From Pythium myriotylum (lineage: Eukaryota; Oomycota; Peronosporomycetes; Pythiales; Pythiaceae): DNA of 64,000 nt. Both the position numbers and the translations under genes were made by a program. Location of the stretch: positions 1,054,001 through 1,118,000 of the forward strand of contig JALJCQ010000014.1 in assembly GCA_023091665.1 (NCBI GenBank), given 5' to 3'. Below the pieces are notes generated by a model. The model saw nothing but the letters and a program-made list of their open reading frames with translations, searched no databases and was not told where the DNA came from. Shown in pieces: positions 8,919 to 18,754 of this stretch; the stretch's first letter is position 1; every line of letters begins with the position of its first letter.

Positions 8919-11042
8919 TCAGTTCCGGTCGGGGCCTCCCGCCGCCGCCCGTGGAGGAGCGTTTGGTGGGTGCCCGGCGATCGCAGTGCGAGCTATGCTG
9001 GCAGGACGGCGGTCGTCGTCATCGTCTGCGAATAGTAGACTGAGTGTCTCCCAGTCGCGCGAACTGACTGCCTTCGCAACTGCCGCCGTGTAATCGATGC
9101 TAAAAGCGTTCAGTAGCCACACAGCGAGGCCATCGCAGAGTTGAGGAACGGGAGCAGTCCGGAAAGGTCTAGGGAGGTGTTCGGGCAGAGCAGCGAGCAG
9201 GGTGATCAGTCGGTACCAGTCGCTGTCCGTGAGGAAGCGACCGAAAACGTCCGCATCGATTGGAATCCGCGGGCCACGCTTCGGAATGAGGTGCCGGAGC
9301 CGTGTCCAGCGGTCGAGATTCTTCGCTAGACGGGCTTTGGTCGCGGGTGGCGTGGAGACTGCAACGGCGGTCGCCCATTCCACACAGAAGTCTTGAGCTG
9401 GCTTGGACATGCGAGAATCAGTGGCCATGCGATGGAGCATTTGGATGGTCGCAATTGTCGACAGCGATTGGCCGATGCGCACAATGTCCTCATCCTGCAT
9501 AGTGGCTAACCAGACCTGGGGGTACGGGATCGCGCGGGCAATATGCGTTATGGTGATGCCATCATCCAACAGGTTCTCGGTCGCTTCCGCCAACGAGTCG
9601 TATCGTTCGACGGTAAGTCGGTCAGCCGCCGGGAGTTGGTGCCGCCGTGACACATAGGCTAGTCTATTGGCCGTTGTGGCCTTTGTCAGAGCTCGCGACG
9701 TTGGATCCCCGTGCTGGACGGGAAGCGTGGACTCGAGACGCTCCATCAGGGCCCGTAGGTCCGACTCCTCAACTGGTGTGGCTGGCGAGCCGGTACCTGC
9801 TGATCCCACTGTTTGAGACAGGGAGATGTCGCTGAGCAGAGTGGAGGACGATGCGTCGAGGGCCAGGCTAACGGCCATACCGACCGGAACCGGGCGCGGC
9901 GCTGGCTCCTCTGGTTCTTCTTGTTCTTCCTGTTCCTGCTGTTCTTTTTGTTCTTCCTGCTGCTCAACAGTTGCTTCTCGATCCATTCCGTGTACGTCTG
10001 GCTGCTGCAGCCCCTCGGGTCCCTGGTCGATTGGCTGGCTGGGCGATGCCAAGTCGATCACCTCCGGAGGCTCGGGTGGAGCCAATATGACCCCGGAAGT
10101 GGCGTCCGATGGGCTCGGTACGTACTCTGAGGACGTTTCTGGGATTTCCGGGCCGGACGTCGGTGTGAAGTTGTATTCTTCGGGTGTGTGGGTGTACCCT
10201 GCATCAATAATGGCAAGAGCTTCCGTTAGCCGGGTCTTCATTGCCGCCGCTCGCGCCTTGCGGCCTGACCACTCCGTATAGTACTCTTCGGATACGCGGA
10301 GACCCTGAAAATGAGACGCGTTGCGACCGTCTGGGTCGGCCATGTGCCGGAGGACCAACAGCAGAGGAAGGACCTTTTTGAGCTTGTAGATCTTGAGCTG
10401 GGCGACGACTTCTGCAACGGATAGAGTTTCGATTCCAACTCCATCGTCCTGAGGTTTGTAATAGTATCGCTGTGCCACAAATTCCCATGCTCTGTCCGCC
10501 GTGGTTGCTCCAACAAAGCTGAGTACGTACACTGGCTCTTTGCACCAGTGGACAAGCGACATAATGTGAAAGCCTGTACCCCAGTACCGTTCTCCCGCGT
10601 ACGAGCTGCATGACTTGGCTGCGTCAAGTCGGAGGTGTTCAATAATCCGCGGCATAGTCATCGCATCGACGTCTCGAGTGCTTAAGAAGGCTTCGCTGAC
10701 ATCAGCAAGTGCAATAGAACCATTGGCAACAAGTATCGTCAGTGCCGAAATGAGGTGCTCGGTTATTCCCTTTCTCCAGTATTTGATTTCCGCCTTCACG
10801 GCTCTCGTGTGTATAAGCTTCTCTGCGCAGGTGGCGGCCTTCATCGCGTGAACTGCCGAGTGGAAGCAATGGCCATCCGCAGGCGTTTCTTTTTCCCTAA
10901 GCCCCAGCCGCGTCTTGAAGGCTGAGAAAGTTATAGTGCGCCACTCATCTTCCGATAAGGCTCGAGCTACCGTGGCGAGGTCGTCGTGTTCGAGTGCATT
11001 GTCGTCCTGGTCCATCGGCTCATCATCGTGTTCGCCTGGCAC
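8919..11042 (-). pseudogene. LINE element 2: OTU-like cysteine protease ORF
   Basis: This is a 707-codon ORF with no family name I can assign as a whole. Near residues 55-62 it has ETPADGHCFHSAVHAM, which resembles the Asp-Gly-x-Cys nucleophile motif of OTU peptidases. About 100 residues later comes YWGTGFHIMSLVHWCKEPVYVLSF, spread like the second conserved OTU block (Trp-Gly ... Leu ... Tyr). A clear final catalytic His-Tyr pair is not visible, so activity is doubtful. The remainder is acidic and Gln-rich (EQKEQQEQEEQEE). The first ATG is at 11015; upstream there is no ATG, and the frame is continuous with ORF1 except for one TAA at 11052. Its frame differs from the endonuclease ORF, which starts 41 bases further on. 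Confidence 0.65.
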
Positions 11043-11051
11043 TTGTGCAGG

Positions 11052-13610
11052 TTATAAGAAAGGGGCAACCGAGAGCTGTCGTTGCCGCGGGGGACCTCCT
11101 TCAGCTGCGGCGCGCGCATTGGCCGCTCTAGCTTTTGCTCGGATGAGCGCCTTTGCCGTTGCTGAGACCACAGTGGCTTGCGCCGTGTTTGCGCGGGCTT
11201 GACGGGTCGGCGGCTTGTCGACGGGTTCTGTTGGTGCCGACGGGTCGTCGATGGTGTCGACCCGCGACCGTTTCTCCCCGACTGGCATATTGTCCACTAA
11301 AGAGGTGGGGGGGGGGGGGGGCGGTTCTGCTGGCATGGCCGCGTCCTCCTCTACTTCAGAGTCGGTGTCCGCAAAGTCGGAGTCTTCGACATCTGTGCGC
11401 TTCGCCATTCGCTTGTCTGAGGGTCGCGCCTGCGGGCGAATGTGCGCCGTCGCTTCTTTCACGGCTGCTGTGGCCCGTAGTGCTCGATGCTTCGCCTTCC
11501 TCTTCGCTTTGCGCTGGCCCGCGCGGTTCAAGCGGGGCAAGGGCTTGTAGACAAACAGCGATTCTGGGATCGGTGTCGTTGGGAATGGCACCCCCGGAGG
11601 CTTGCTAGTCTCCCCTTGTTCTCCATCAACCTCCATGTCCGCTTCCTGCGCCTCAATCTCGCCAGACTGTGTGCCCAGGTGCGTTTCAGTTGGCTGGATT
11701 GTCGAGCCCCCTTTTATCAGTGTTGGTGATGTACAGGCCGCGTCCTGAGGGTGATCAATGGCCTGGGTGCTTCCTCCGTTACCGTTTTGTTCGGCACCTG
11801 GCTGCTTAGTCTCGCCTGCGCAATCACTTTTCCCCGACGCGCCTGTTTCCCCGGAGAAGGCTGCCGTGCTGGGCTCGCTTCTCGGCTGCGCGTCTGCTGT
11901 GACGTCAGTTGGCTTCTCTCCTCCATTACCAGAGTCCTTCGGTTGCGCTCGCGACTTTGTTGATTGGGCCTTGGCAGTAGGACTCGTCTTGCTCTTCACC
12001 CTCTTGGCCTTCGTCTCCACCGTGTTTCCCACGGCAACCTTCGTCTCGTGAGCCTCCAGTCGTGGTGATGCCGTGGTCTCGGAGACCTTGGCTGCCGCTG
12101 CAGCCTCCATGGCCTCGTCACGCTCGGATACGGCAGCGCGCGCTTCGCGCTCTGTGGCTTCGAGTTTTGCTTGCGCTCGCGTAGCTTCCAGAGATGCTGC
12201 TGTCGCTGCTTCCGCCAGTTTTGCCACCGTTGCCTGTGCTCTAGCGACTCCAGGCTCCAGTAGCATGTACTCGTGCGCGACTTGCTTCGCATACGTGTCG
12301 CGGCTCGTTGGTTTCGGAGGGTACGGGAACTTGGTCGGCTCCTCAACCTCGATTGCAAGCGAGCGTGGAGCTCGAAGTTGATTTCTTCTGGCCGCCGCCT
12401 CGGGTGAGTTTTCTTTGTGCGGACACTTCTGCCTCGTGTGCCAGTCGTGTAGACAAACCGGGCACGGTGGGAATTTTGCTAGGCGCGGTTGATGAACACC
12501 AAATACAAGCTCTCGTTCACCCATTTTCACCACTAGCTCGCGCACATTGGCTAGACCTGGTGGACCATTCATTGTTCGTAGTGTGAGGGTCCAACACGTG
12601 TCTTGTAAGACCTCTATGTTCGACGACGTCGTGTTTCTGCTCTCCTCGAAGTCCGTAATTTCCATGCCGGCACAAATGTGTTCTCCGATGGCCAGAATGT
12701 CCTCCAAGTTCACTTGATCGCCTCCGATAAGCTTGATCTCGTAGAGCAGTGACATTGCCACGTCGTCGAAGCCGAAATCGGGGTTCTCGGTCGTGAAGGA
12801 TTCGGTGGCTAGTAGTGTGACAGTACCACCGGGCAAGCGCAAGCTTTTGCCAGCGAACTTCTCCGCATCCTCAGGACGCACGAACCAGAACTCAAAGGAG
12901 CTCTGTGTAATGTGGATACTGTTGACGTGGGCTAACAGTTCCAGCGCCACTGGGTCCGTGACGTCGCCATTCTCGTTCATATTAAGGAGGGTAACATTAA
13001 GCTGGTAACGGGCACCATGCTGGCGAAGCTTGAATCCAGGCGGAGGGGGCAGGTACAAGACTGAGTACCCCGTCTTGCGCATGTGAGCAAGAGCTCTCAC
13101 TCGTTGCTTCACAGTGCGGGTTTGCTTGAAGTGCCCTGGCAGCTTTTTAAGATGAATTGCCCCAGTCCGCCAAAGGAACTCGGCATTGAGTTCTTCCGGC
13201 GTTGGTGCTCCCTGTCTACCCGTTGGAAGGACGTTGTACTTCCTGCGAGCAACCTCATACGCTTCTGCGAATTCGATTTCGTCCGGGTAAACCGGTCGTG
13301 CTGCCTTCACTTGTTCTGCTTTGGCAAAAAGCGCTCTTGATGCCTCAGCTCCCGTCCAGGCCTTCTTGGCAGGGGTATTCAGTGTCTCCGCCACCGTCAG
13401 TGCTGGCGCCGCTGCATTGGTGGCGGCCTTCTTTCCGGCACTTGACTGCTGTGAAGCCTCGCGCCCTATCTCCGATTGCTGTTGCTTCTTTGGTGCGCGT
13501 CGACCGACCTCAGCTTTGCTGCCTCCGCTAGCCGCACTTGCTGCCGTGTTGTTCATGCTCCCTGCTGGTGGCCCGACGCCCTCGGGCGGCGGTTTCCTCC
13601 CGCTGCCCAT
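11052..13610 (-). pseudogene. LINE element 2: ORF1 (Gag-like, CCHC zinc knuckle)
   Basis: This ORF1 covers about 850 codons; the ATG at 13610 (MGSGRKPPP) was preferred over an upstream GTG. The N-terminus is Ala/Lys/Gln-rich, the central part holds a globular region, and a knuckle CPVCLHDWHTRQKC fits C-x2-C-x4-H-x4-C exactly. Next are a helical Ala/Glu/Arg-rich stretch and a low-complexity charged tail with a proline run encoded by 15 G on the plus strand (11307-11321). ORF1 proteins coat the element RNA. It starts within about 130 bases of the element 5' end. The stop TAA (11052-11054) is followed in the same frame by the OTU-like ORF. Confidence 0.8.
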
Positions 13611-13737
13611 ACAAATTCCAAGTTGTTGCCACTCGCGCGGCCTTTCGTGCACCGTTAACCGCCCGCTCCGTGAGGCGAGTGCCCGGAAACTTGGTCAAGC
13701 CGAAGAGTCGCTTACGCCCTCGCCGGCAAATTCGGAA

Positions 13738-13753
13738 CAGTCTCTTGGTTACT
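13738..13753. repeat. Target-site duplication, right copy (LINE element 2)
   Basis: This is the second copy of cagtctcttggttact, marking the 5' end of the minus-strand element at 13737. It is identical to 3659-3674. Confidence 0.93.
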
Positions 13754-14608
13754 GAACGGACGAAGGACTGCAGTCAAGAAAGTGTGAACGTCGAGGAAAC
13801 CACCGAGCTTGTTGCGCAGTCTCGGGATGAAGTTCCAGATCGCGGCAGATTCGGGCTCGCTCAGAACGCCAGCGCCAGGATAAGCCTCTCCTTCATGTTC
13901 CTCGCTCCTCTTGTCGAGGTCAAAGAACGACGTCGGACCAAAGTTGCGGTTCAGATCCACACCATTATACCGCGTGCCATTCACACTGGTTACGCGACGG
14001 TTCTTGCGCCAAAGGCGATCTCCATTCTCCGCCCACGTGAACTCGTACCCGTCGATGTTCAAGATCGGCACGAAATACCAATCGTACTTGTCGAAGATCG
14101 CCTTCACACGACTATCACCACCACGCAACCCGTCCAACAGACCAGAGATCACGTAGAACACGGCGCCGCCAGCCTGCCACTCGCGCGAGTGGATCAACGA
14201 GTTGGCCACCAGCGCCTGCTTGCTCGTGCTCGCACCCGTCGAGATCTTGTACGCCGGGATGTCGCGGCCTTCGAACGTCTTGCCGATCGAGTCGATCTTG
14301 GTGAGGAGGTTGGGTGCGGTGGCGACGAGCTTGTCGAGGAACTGGAAGACTTGCGCGGCGTTTCTCCAGCAGTCGTGGAACTTGTTGTCGGTGAACTTGG
14401 CGGAGGTGGTGAGGGCGTCGAGGTATCCGTCGGTGCTGGCGTGACAGGCGGCGACGTCTCTCTTCTCCTTGACAGCACCGTCGTAGGAGTCGTAATACTT
14501 GACGAGCCTGCGCGAGGCGAAGGAGACTTGTTTCTCGTGCTTGATTGTGAAAGCCTCTGCGAGAGTGAGAGTCGCCAGTGCAAGCACCAGAGCGATAGAA
14601 GTCTTCAT

Positions 14609-15225
14609 TGAGAGGGTGTGGGCGTCTGAGAGTTCGATGAGGTGTGAGTTTCCTGAAGATTTCGAGAATGCGAATGCAGGGGAAGACTTGGCTTGAGTCT
14701 GTCTCCGGTTTGATGTGGTCATAGATTAGTCCGCAACGAGGAGGCATCCCACCCTCATCGAAGACAGTCTCACCCTGCCCATGGATTACTCGAATGGGAC
14801 CGATCGACAAAGGATCTGCACGCATGCGTCAATAAGATACCTCCGTAGGGAAAACAAAAAAGCAGAGGAGGCTCTTCAGTGTGTAACGATCAGTCGCGAC
14901 AAAGCGCTGCGTGCTTCATTGAATTGGTCGTGTCCTCCATTAGTCACGCAGCATGTTTACAAAAAGGCAACGGAATCAGATGGATCGTCCCAACTCGAAG
15001 GCAATTCCAAGAAAACAAATACTATGGATGGTACAGTACGTCGCGCAGCCTGTCGAAATCAAGCTTGGCCACTACGTCGGCGGTTCCTCTCAGCACGATT
15101 TCGATCTCCACTTCTTTGCACTTGAGGCTGAGCGTATAATCCAGAGACCGACAAGACCACACCGGTAAGGGAAAGCCATGGGCGGCTCGATTCGTTTTGG
15201 TTCCTCAGACTCGGCGACGTGATAA
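14609..15225 (-). repeat. Upstream region of copy B, duplicated at copy C
   Basis: No gene is seen. The 5' flank of copy B (14609-14850) resembles that of copy C (18755-19000). A more distal block, about 14970-15225, matches about 19335-19625 with small indels; both contain cagatggatcgtccca and a block around gtacagtacgtcg. The similarity shows that whole gene units with their promoters were duplicated in tandem. The match to copy C's flank ends near 15225, just before LINE element 3. Confidence 0.75.
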
Positions 15226-15240
15226 GAAATAGAACCAGTC

Positions 15241-16014
15241 TTCGACGGCGGTTGGCTTGACGGCGCCCGCTATCTTGCTCCGGCGGTCAGACTCACGGAG
15301 CGCCCGAGGCCGGCACAGATCAGGACGTCGCTATGGTCCACAGGGCGGGAAGTCCTCCGTGAGCTCAAGGCCATCCGAATCCCGGTTGATACCCAGATCT
15401 GGTTACGCGACGCCCTGCAGGCGTTGCGCGGACCAGCGTTCGACTGGCATTGGCAGGACGGTGCGTATATCCGAGACTACACCGAGTTTTATCGGATCGG
15501 GGGTCGGGAACTGGAGACGCGGCGCGAGAAGGATCACGGACTCTGCAACGTGGACTGGCTCCCTTTCACCCGTGTCGACCGGAAGGGCTCAGCCATCCTC
15601 AGGGCTGATGGCACTCTCTTCAATTCCAAGACTCTCCGCCCGCTGGGCACGGGTGCGGAACTCGGGGACTTTGTCACGTGGTCGTGGGAAGGACCGTGTA
15701 CATTGCGGTTCGTGGCGGTCCAGAGGTGCTTCCCCTTGACGAACGCCGAAGCGGCGATCTTTATTGAATTGTGCGACGCCATCGTTGGCAATTACCCGGC
15801 CGTACTTCGCCGGCCGCTGGGGCCTTCGGAGCTTCGAGTTTCAGGCGACACATCTCGAGCAGAAGTCCAGGTGCTGTGGGGTGGGGGCGAGGAGGCCTCG
15901 GTGCTCCATCAGGGGCTCCCGGTCGCCTCGGTTCGAGTCACGCGACAACGGGACCTGACTCTCATCCCCCCCCCCCCCCCCCCCCCCCCCCCCCACCCCA
16001 CCCCCAGCGCGTGA
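15241..16014 (+). pseudogene. LINE element 3: connection region of reverse transcriptase polyprotein
   Basis: The frame is open from 15241 without an initiating ATG, as expected for a 5'-truncated copy. It contains a Trp-rich segment that parallels residues in element 2 (PAFDWHWQDG against HDWYV, and an IVGNYPAVL segment against VVANYSAVL). It terminates after a run of prolines encoded by 29 consecutive C (15966-15994). Sense continues in another frame after the run, so a length change in the homopolymer probably broke the frame. Confidence 0.7.
15966..15994 (+). repeat. Homopolymer of 29 C
   Basis: Twenty-nine uninterrupted C lie on the sense strand of LINE element 3, followed by accccaccccc. 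Similar runs are at 17679-17703 (25 C) and 17962-17987 (26 C). In element 2, runs of 15 and 10 G (11307-11321, 7905-7914) are also C on the element's sense strand. Run length may be uncertain because of sequencing. Confidence 0.9.
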
Positions 16015-17678
16015 ATGACCGGTGGTTGCGCCCAGTGTGCTTGTGTGGGCCTGGCCTCACCAAACTTGTCCAAGTCTGGACGGGCGACGCGCCTTGGGCG
16101 CCATCGGCCCGCCGAATGCGACGAGCGCTCAAGTCTGCCACCGTGGCGGTGGGCCTAGCGACGCGAGACCAACGGGCGCGGCGGTGGCAAGACGATGACG
16201 CGACCATCGGGACGGCCTTGCACCTAGTGGACTGGAAGGCAATGTCGAAGGCCCCTGGCCTCACACCCCAGGACACAGAATTCTGGCGCAAGCTGCGGCT
16301 CCACCAGCTTTACTCCTGGCGGTCCGAGGATCAGGAGGCGCCCTGCGCGAGATCGGAGTGCCGGAGAGACGACAACGGCACCACGGGCCACATTTTCTGG
16401 CGGTGCCCCGACAGCGAAGCGGTCTGGAGCGCGATGCTCCAGCGCTGGGGAAGACCCCCGGCGTCCGCGGCGGAGCTACAAACGGAGATCTTCGGGTGGC
16501 GCACCCCACCGACCGACTTCGACTGGAAGGAAGTCGTCGCAGCTCACCCGGACTTTGATCCAGCGGATGTGGCCCTGCTCCCCGCACGGATGGATCACTG
16601 GCTCGACGCCGCGTGGATCCAGCTCGTCACAGCCACGGCGCGATATCTCTGGGGCGATCATGTCGCACAGACACTCAACGAAGACGCGCCAGTCCCCCAG
16701 GATCGTACAACAGCCATTCTCGCTCGATGGGAGCACCGACTCGGAGTGATCCGGGTCTGGGCGGCCTCCCGCGGATCGGCGCGACTGGACCACCTTATCC
16801 TTCGGTGCCTCGCACGACGCTGCGCCGGTGACATCGACAGCATACCCCGCGTCTCCCTGTCCGAGAACCGCTATTTGCTCTTCTTCGACGGCGGCAGTCG
16901 CGGGAACCCGGGCGGGAGCGGCTCCGTCATCCTTCGCGTGCGCGACGGGATTGACATGATCTGGGTCGCGACAATGTCCTACGCCTCCACCAAGACAACC
17001 AACAACTTTGCTGAGTTCCAAGGTCTCGTCACCGGCCTCCGGGCGGCGGTAGCGAACAACTGGCACCCACTTACTGTCATCGACTGTCAAACTTTCAACC
17101 TCGAGCTCAAGTGACCACCACTCTTCGGACCAAGGCCTCGGCTCTGGCTCCCAGCCACCAGCTGCCACGTGGCCGATGAAAGTCGCCCTGCATACGGAAA
17201 CCAAGTGTAGTGGCGGCCACGACGGCAGCTGGTGGCAAGCCCGACGTGGGAAGAGCATGGAAGCGAACGCGAGCAAGAGGTCGGCGCGCCCCGCGCGTGC
17301 CAACGGCCGGCGATGACCGCAGCGAGCGTGAGCTCGTGCGCGTCCGTATCGCGGCCCCTCCCCCCCAGTCACCAGACGACTGCGGAGCCTCAGTGCCCGC
17401 AAGCTCTCTTCAGGAGTTCTTCACTCAGCAACGCCGTCGACGCTCCCGACATCAAGGCCGCGCTTTCCCCGAGGCTCAGCCTCCTCCCCCCCCCCTCCCC
17501 CCTCCCTCCCCTCGAAGACCGTGCTGCGCTTGCGAGATCGCTTCACTTGCTTCGCTCTGATCGAAGAAAACGTGAGGCGCTTGCAAGACTGTTTCAGCTG
17601 CTTCCGTAGGATTGAAGATTGTGCGCCCTAGCGGCGGCTGCTTCACCACCACCAGAAGTGTGCGCTGCACCGCTTCTG

Positions 17679-17703
17679 CCCCCCCCCCCCCCCCCCCCCC
17701 CCC
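17679..17703 (+). repeat. Homopolymer of 25 C inside nested insert
   Basis: This is an uninterrupted C-run preceded by gcttctg and followed by aaggag. It lies on the presumed sense strand of the nested insert. Confidence 0.9.
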
Positions 17704-17961
17704 AAGGAGATACCCTCCATCACGGACCGCGTTTGTCAATCGAAGGACTGACTCCTCGCGCTACACCGACCCATGGCGGCCCGACCGCCCCCACCGGCAA
17801 GTGCAGTTACCTCAGGGCGAATATTGAGCGTCATCACTCGATTGCCAGCCCTCGGAGGCGATAAACTGCTGCAACTGCCGTTTGTGTGTTCAAGAAACCA
17901 TAGTGGCACGTCACCGGATCCGACCGTCCCGGAACGGGGATCTTTGCTCCCATCATGGCGA

Positions 17962-17987
17962 CCCCCCCCCCCCCCCCCCCCCCCCCC
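17962..17987 (+). repeat. Homopolymer of 26 C inside nested insert
   Basis: This is an uninterrupted C-run preceded by catggcga and followed by tcgtgg, near the 3' end of the nested insert. Confidence 0.9.
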
Positions 17988-18580
17988 TCGTGGCGGCCAC
18001 CACGCTTCTCTTGGCCCGACATGCACCGAGCATTGTCATTGCATATCCAAAGCTATAGGCGTTCACACAGTTGTAACCCAATAGACTCCAACTTTCATCA
18101 TCATCATCACTTACTGTCATCGGCGACAGTAACATGATTCTGTCGCTAATGCGACGGAAGAAGGCACCCAAGGCCGTGGCTCTGCGACCTTTATTTCACC
18201 AAGCACGGCAAGCGGCGGCCTCCCTGCGCGTCACCGGCTGGCATCACCACTATCGCGCCCAAAACAAGATGGCCGACAAGGCAGCAAACATCGCGATGGA
18301 TGCCCGACGCAGTTTCCAGGCCTTCGCCCAAGACCCCCGACCCGAAGTCGAGATCATCCGGGCCCTCATCCATCACGACGTCGCGCCCTGGACGACCCGC
18401 CTCCTTTTATCTCCTCTCTCCCCGGATCGTCCGGCGGGCAGCTAGGATCACCTCGCAGTGATCAAGGCCAGAGGTCCCCAGCGGGGGCCGATGGACATCA
18501 TCTCTGCCCAGCTAGCTGTTTACAGGTAGCTGAAGGGTTATCGGGTTCTATATTGTAACTAATACACCACACACACACAC

Positions 18581-18754
18581 GCTGGCGTGACAGGCGGCGA
18601 CGTCTTTCTTCTCTTGAGCGGCATATTTGGGGGTGTCTTGATACGTGACGAGCCTGCGTGAGGCAATGGCAACGGATTGTTCGCGCTTGATTGTGGAAGC
18701 CTCTGCGAGAGTGAGAGTCGCCAGTGCAAGGGTCAGCGCGATGGAAGTCTTCAT
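18581..18754 (-). pseudogene. M14 carboxypeptidase copy C, N-terminal remnant
   Basis: The remnant starts at 18754 with MKTSIALTLALATLTLAEAS, a signal peptide almost identical to copy B. It runs 58 codons through the pro-region to CHAS and then passes into the AC-repeat tail of LINE element 3. No zinc-binding or catalytic part remains. The missing body is not found on the far side of element 3, where the 5' flank of copy B begins, so it was deleted. A short secreted peptide could be made but would not be an enzyme. Confidence 0.85.

Larger units (their letters stand above)
3675..13737 (-). mobile_element. Near-full-length non-LTR retrotransposon (LINE), 10.06 kb, inactive
   Basis: The element lies between the two copies of a 16-bp duplication. 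Read on the minus strand, it begins ttccgaatttgccggcgagg at 13737 and ends in a short A-rich tail at 3675. Its order is: ORF1 with a CCHC knuckle; an OTU-like ORF; apurinic-type endonuclease; reverse transcriptase; thumb/connection; a zf-RVT Cys/His motif; RNase H; and a 75-base 3' UTR. This is the organisation of endonuclease-bearing LINEs that carry RNase H. It is inactive: one stop separates ORF1 from the OTU ORF, frames change near 7.6 kb and 6.3 kb, a TAA lies at 4999, a 7-bp duplication breaks the RNase H, and the reverse transcriptase active site reads FADG instead of FADD. Confidence 0.92.
3339..14608 (-). pseudogene. M14 carboxypeptidase copy B, split by a LINE insertion
   Basis: The coding sequence starts at 14608 with MKTSIALVLALATLTLAEA, a clear signal peptide, and runs to 13738. 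It resumes at 3658 and ends with TAG at 3339. Leaving out the insert and one duplication copy gives 1,191 bases (396 codons) in frame. The N-terminal part shows the HxxE zinc motif (LIHSREW), DLNRNFGP and the third zinc ligand (LDVHTF). The C-terminal part carries the catalytic Glu (FMELGN) and ends GLPRA, like copy A. The two halves are joined at Ser-Asn-Gln-Glu-Thr, which is present on both sides as the target-site duplication. An intact gene was therefore interrupted, and no other lesion is seen, so the insertion may be recent. A truncated protein lacking the catalytic Glu could still be made. Confidence 0.9.
17068..18122 (+). mobile_element. Nested 1,025-bp insertion with 15-bp target-site duplication, unknown family
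   Basis: A 15-bp direct repeat, cacttactgtcatcg, at 17068-17082 and 18108-18122 brackets 1,025 bp. The insert ends in a short microsatellite tail, tcatcatcatcat, consistent with retroposition in plus orientation. Its last bases (aacccaatagactccaactt) resemble the LINE 3' ends in this window (gatccaatagacctcacg), so it may use the same reverse transcriptase. No convincing protein domain is seen; the frames inside are low-complexity. Two C-runs lie inside. Near its 5' end gccaccagctgccacgtggc (17154-17173) is nearly complementary to 17215-17236, giving a stem of about 20 bp with a 40-base loop. It may be a SINE-like or a 5'-truncated element. Confidence 0.75.
16012..18445 (+). pseudogene. LINE element 3: zf-RVT and RNase H, interrupted by nested insert
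   Basis: After the C-run, the frame ending at 17114 encodes a linker and a Cys/His cluster (CARSEC ... GHIFWRC ... AVW). The RNase H follows, with its first Asp in LLFFDGGSRGNPGG and its Glu in NNFAEFQGL. The domain is cut after LTVI by the nested insertion. It resumes at 18123 with ILSLMRRKK and YRAQNKMADKAANIAMD, the late RNase H segment, and ends at 18445. Joined across the insert, the two parts cover one RNase H domain. The segment holding the third catalytic Asp straddles the interruption. Confidence 0.8.
15239..18580 (+). mobile_element. LINE fragment (element 3), 5'-truncated, carrying a nested insertion
   Basis: The plus-strand frame from 15241 resembles the connection region of element 2, then gives a zf-RVT cluster and RNase H. 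It is cut at 17082 by a nested insert and resumes at 18123. The 3' end is a tail of about eight AC units (18565-18580) that abuts the copy C fragment directly. The left boundary (15226-15240) abuts the 5' flank of copy B. No target-site duplication is visible between the two ends, so a deletion or rearrangement accompanied or followed insertion. Confidence 0.8.

Noticed and set aside
13712..13737. Last eight residues of the copy B N-terminal frame (VPNLPARA) as genuine carboxypeptidase sequence
   Set aside because: They are encoded by the 5' end of the LINE, read through from the interrupted gene.
17150..17240. Possible hammerhead or HDV-like ribozyme at the 5' end of the nested insert
   Set aside because: A ccgatgaaag and a ggaaa occur, but the needed stem II and core arrangement do not pair. 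Only a plain stem-loop is supported.
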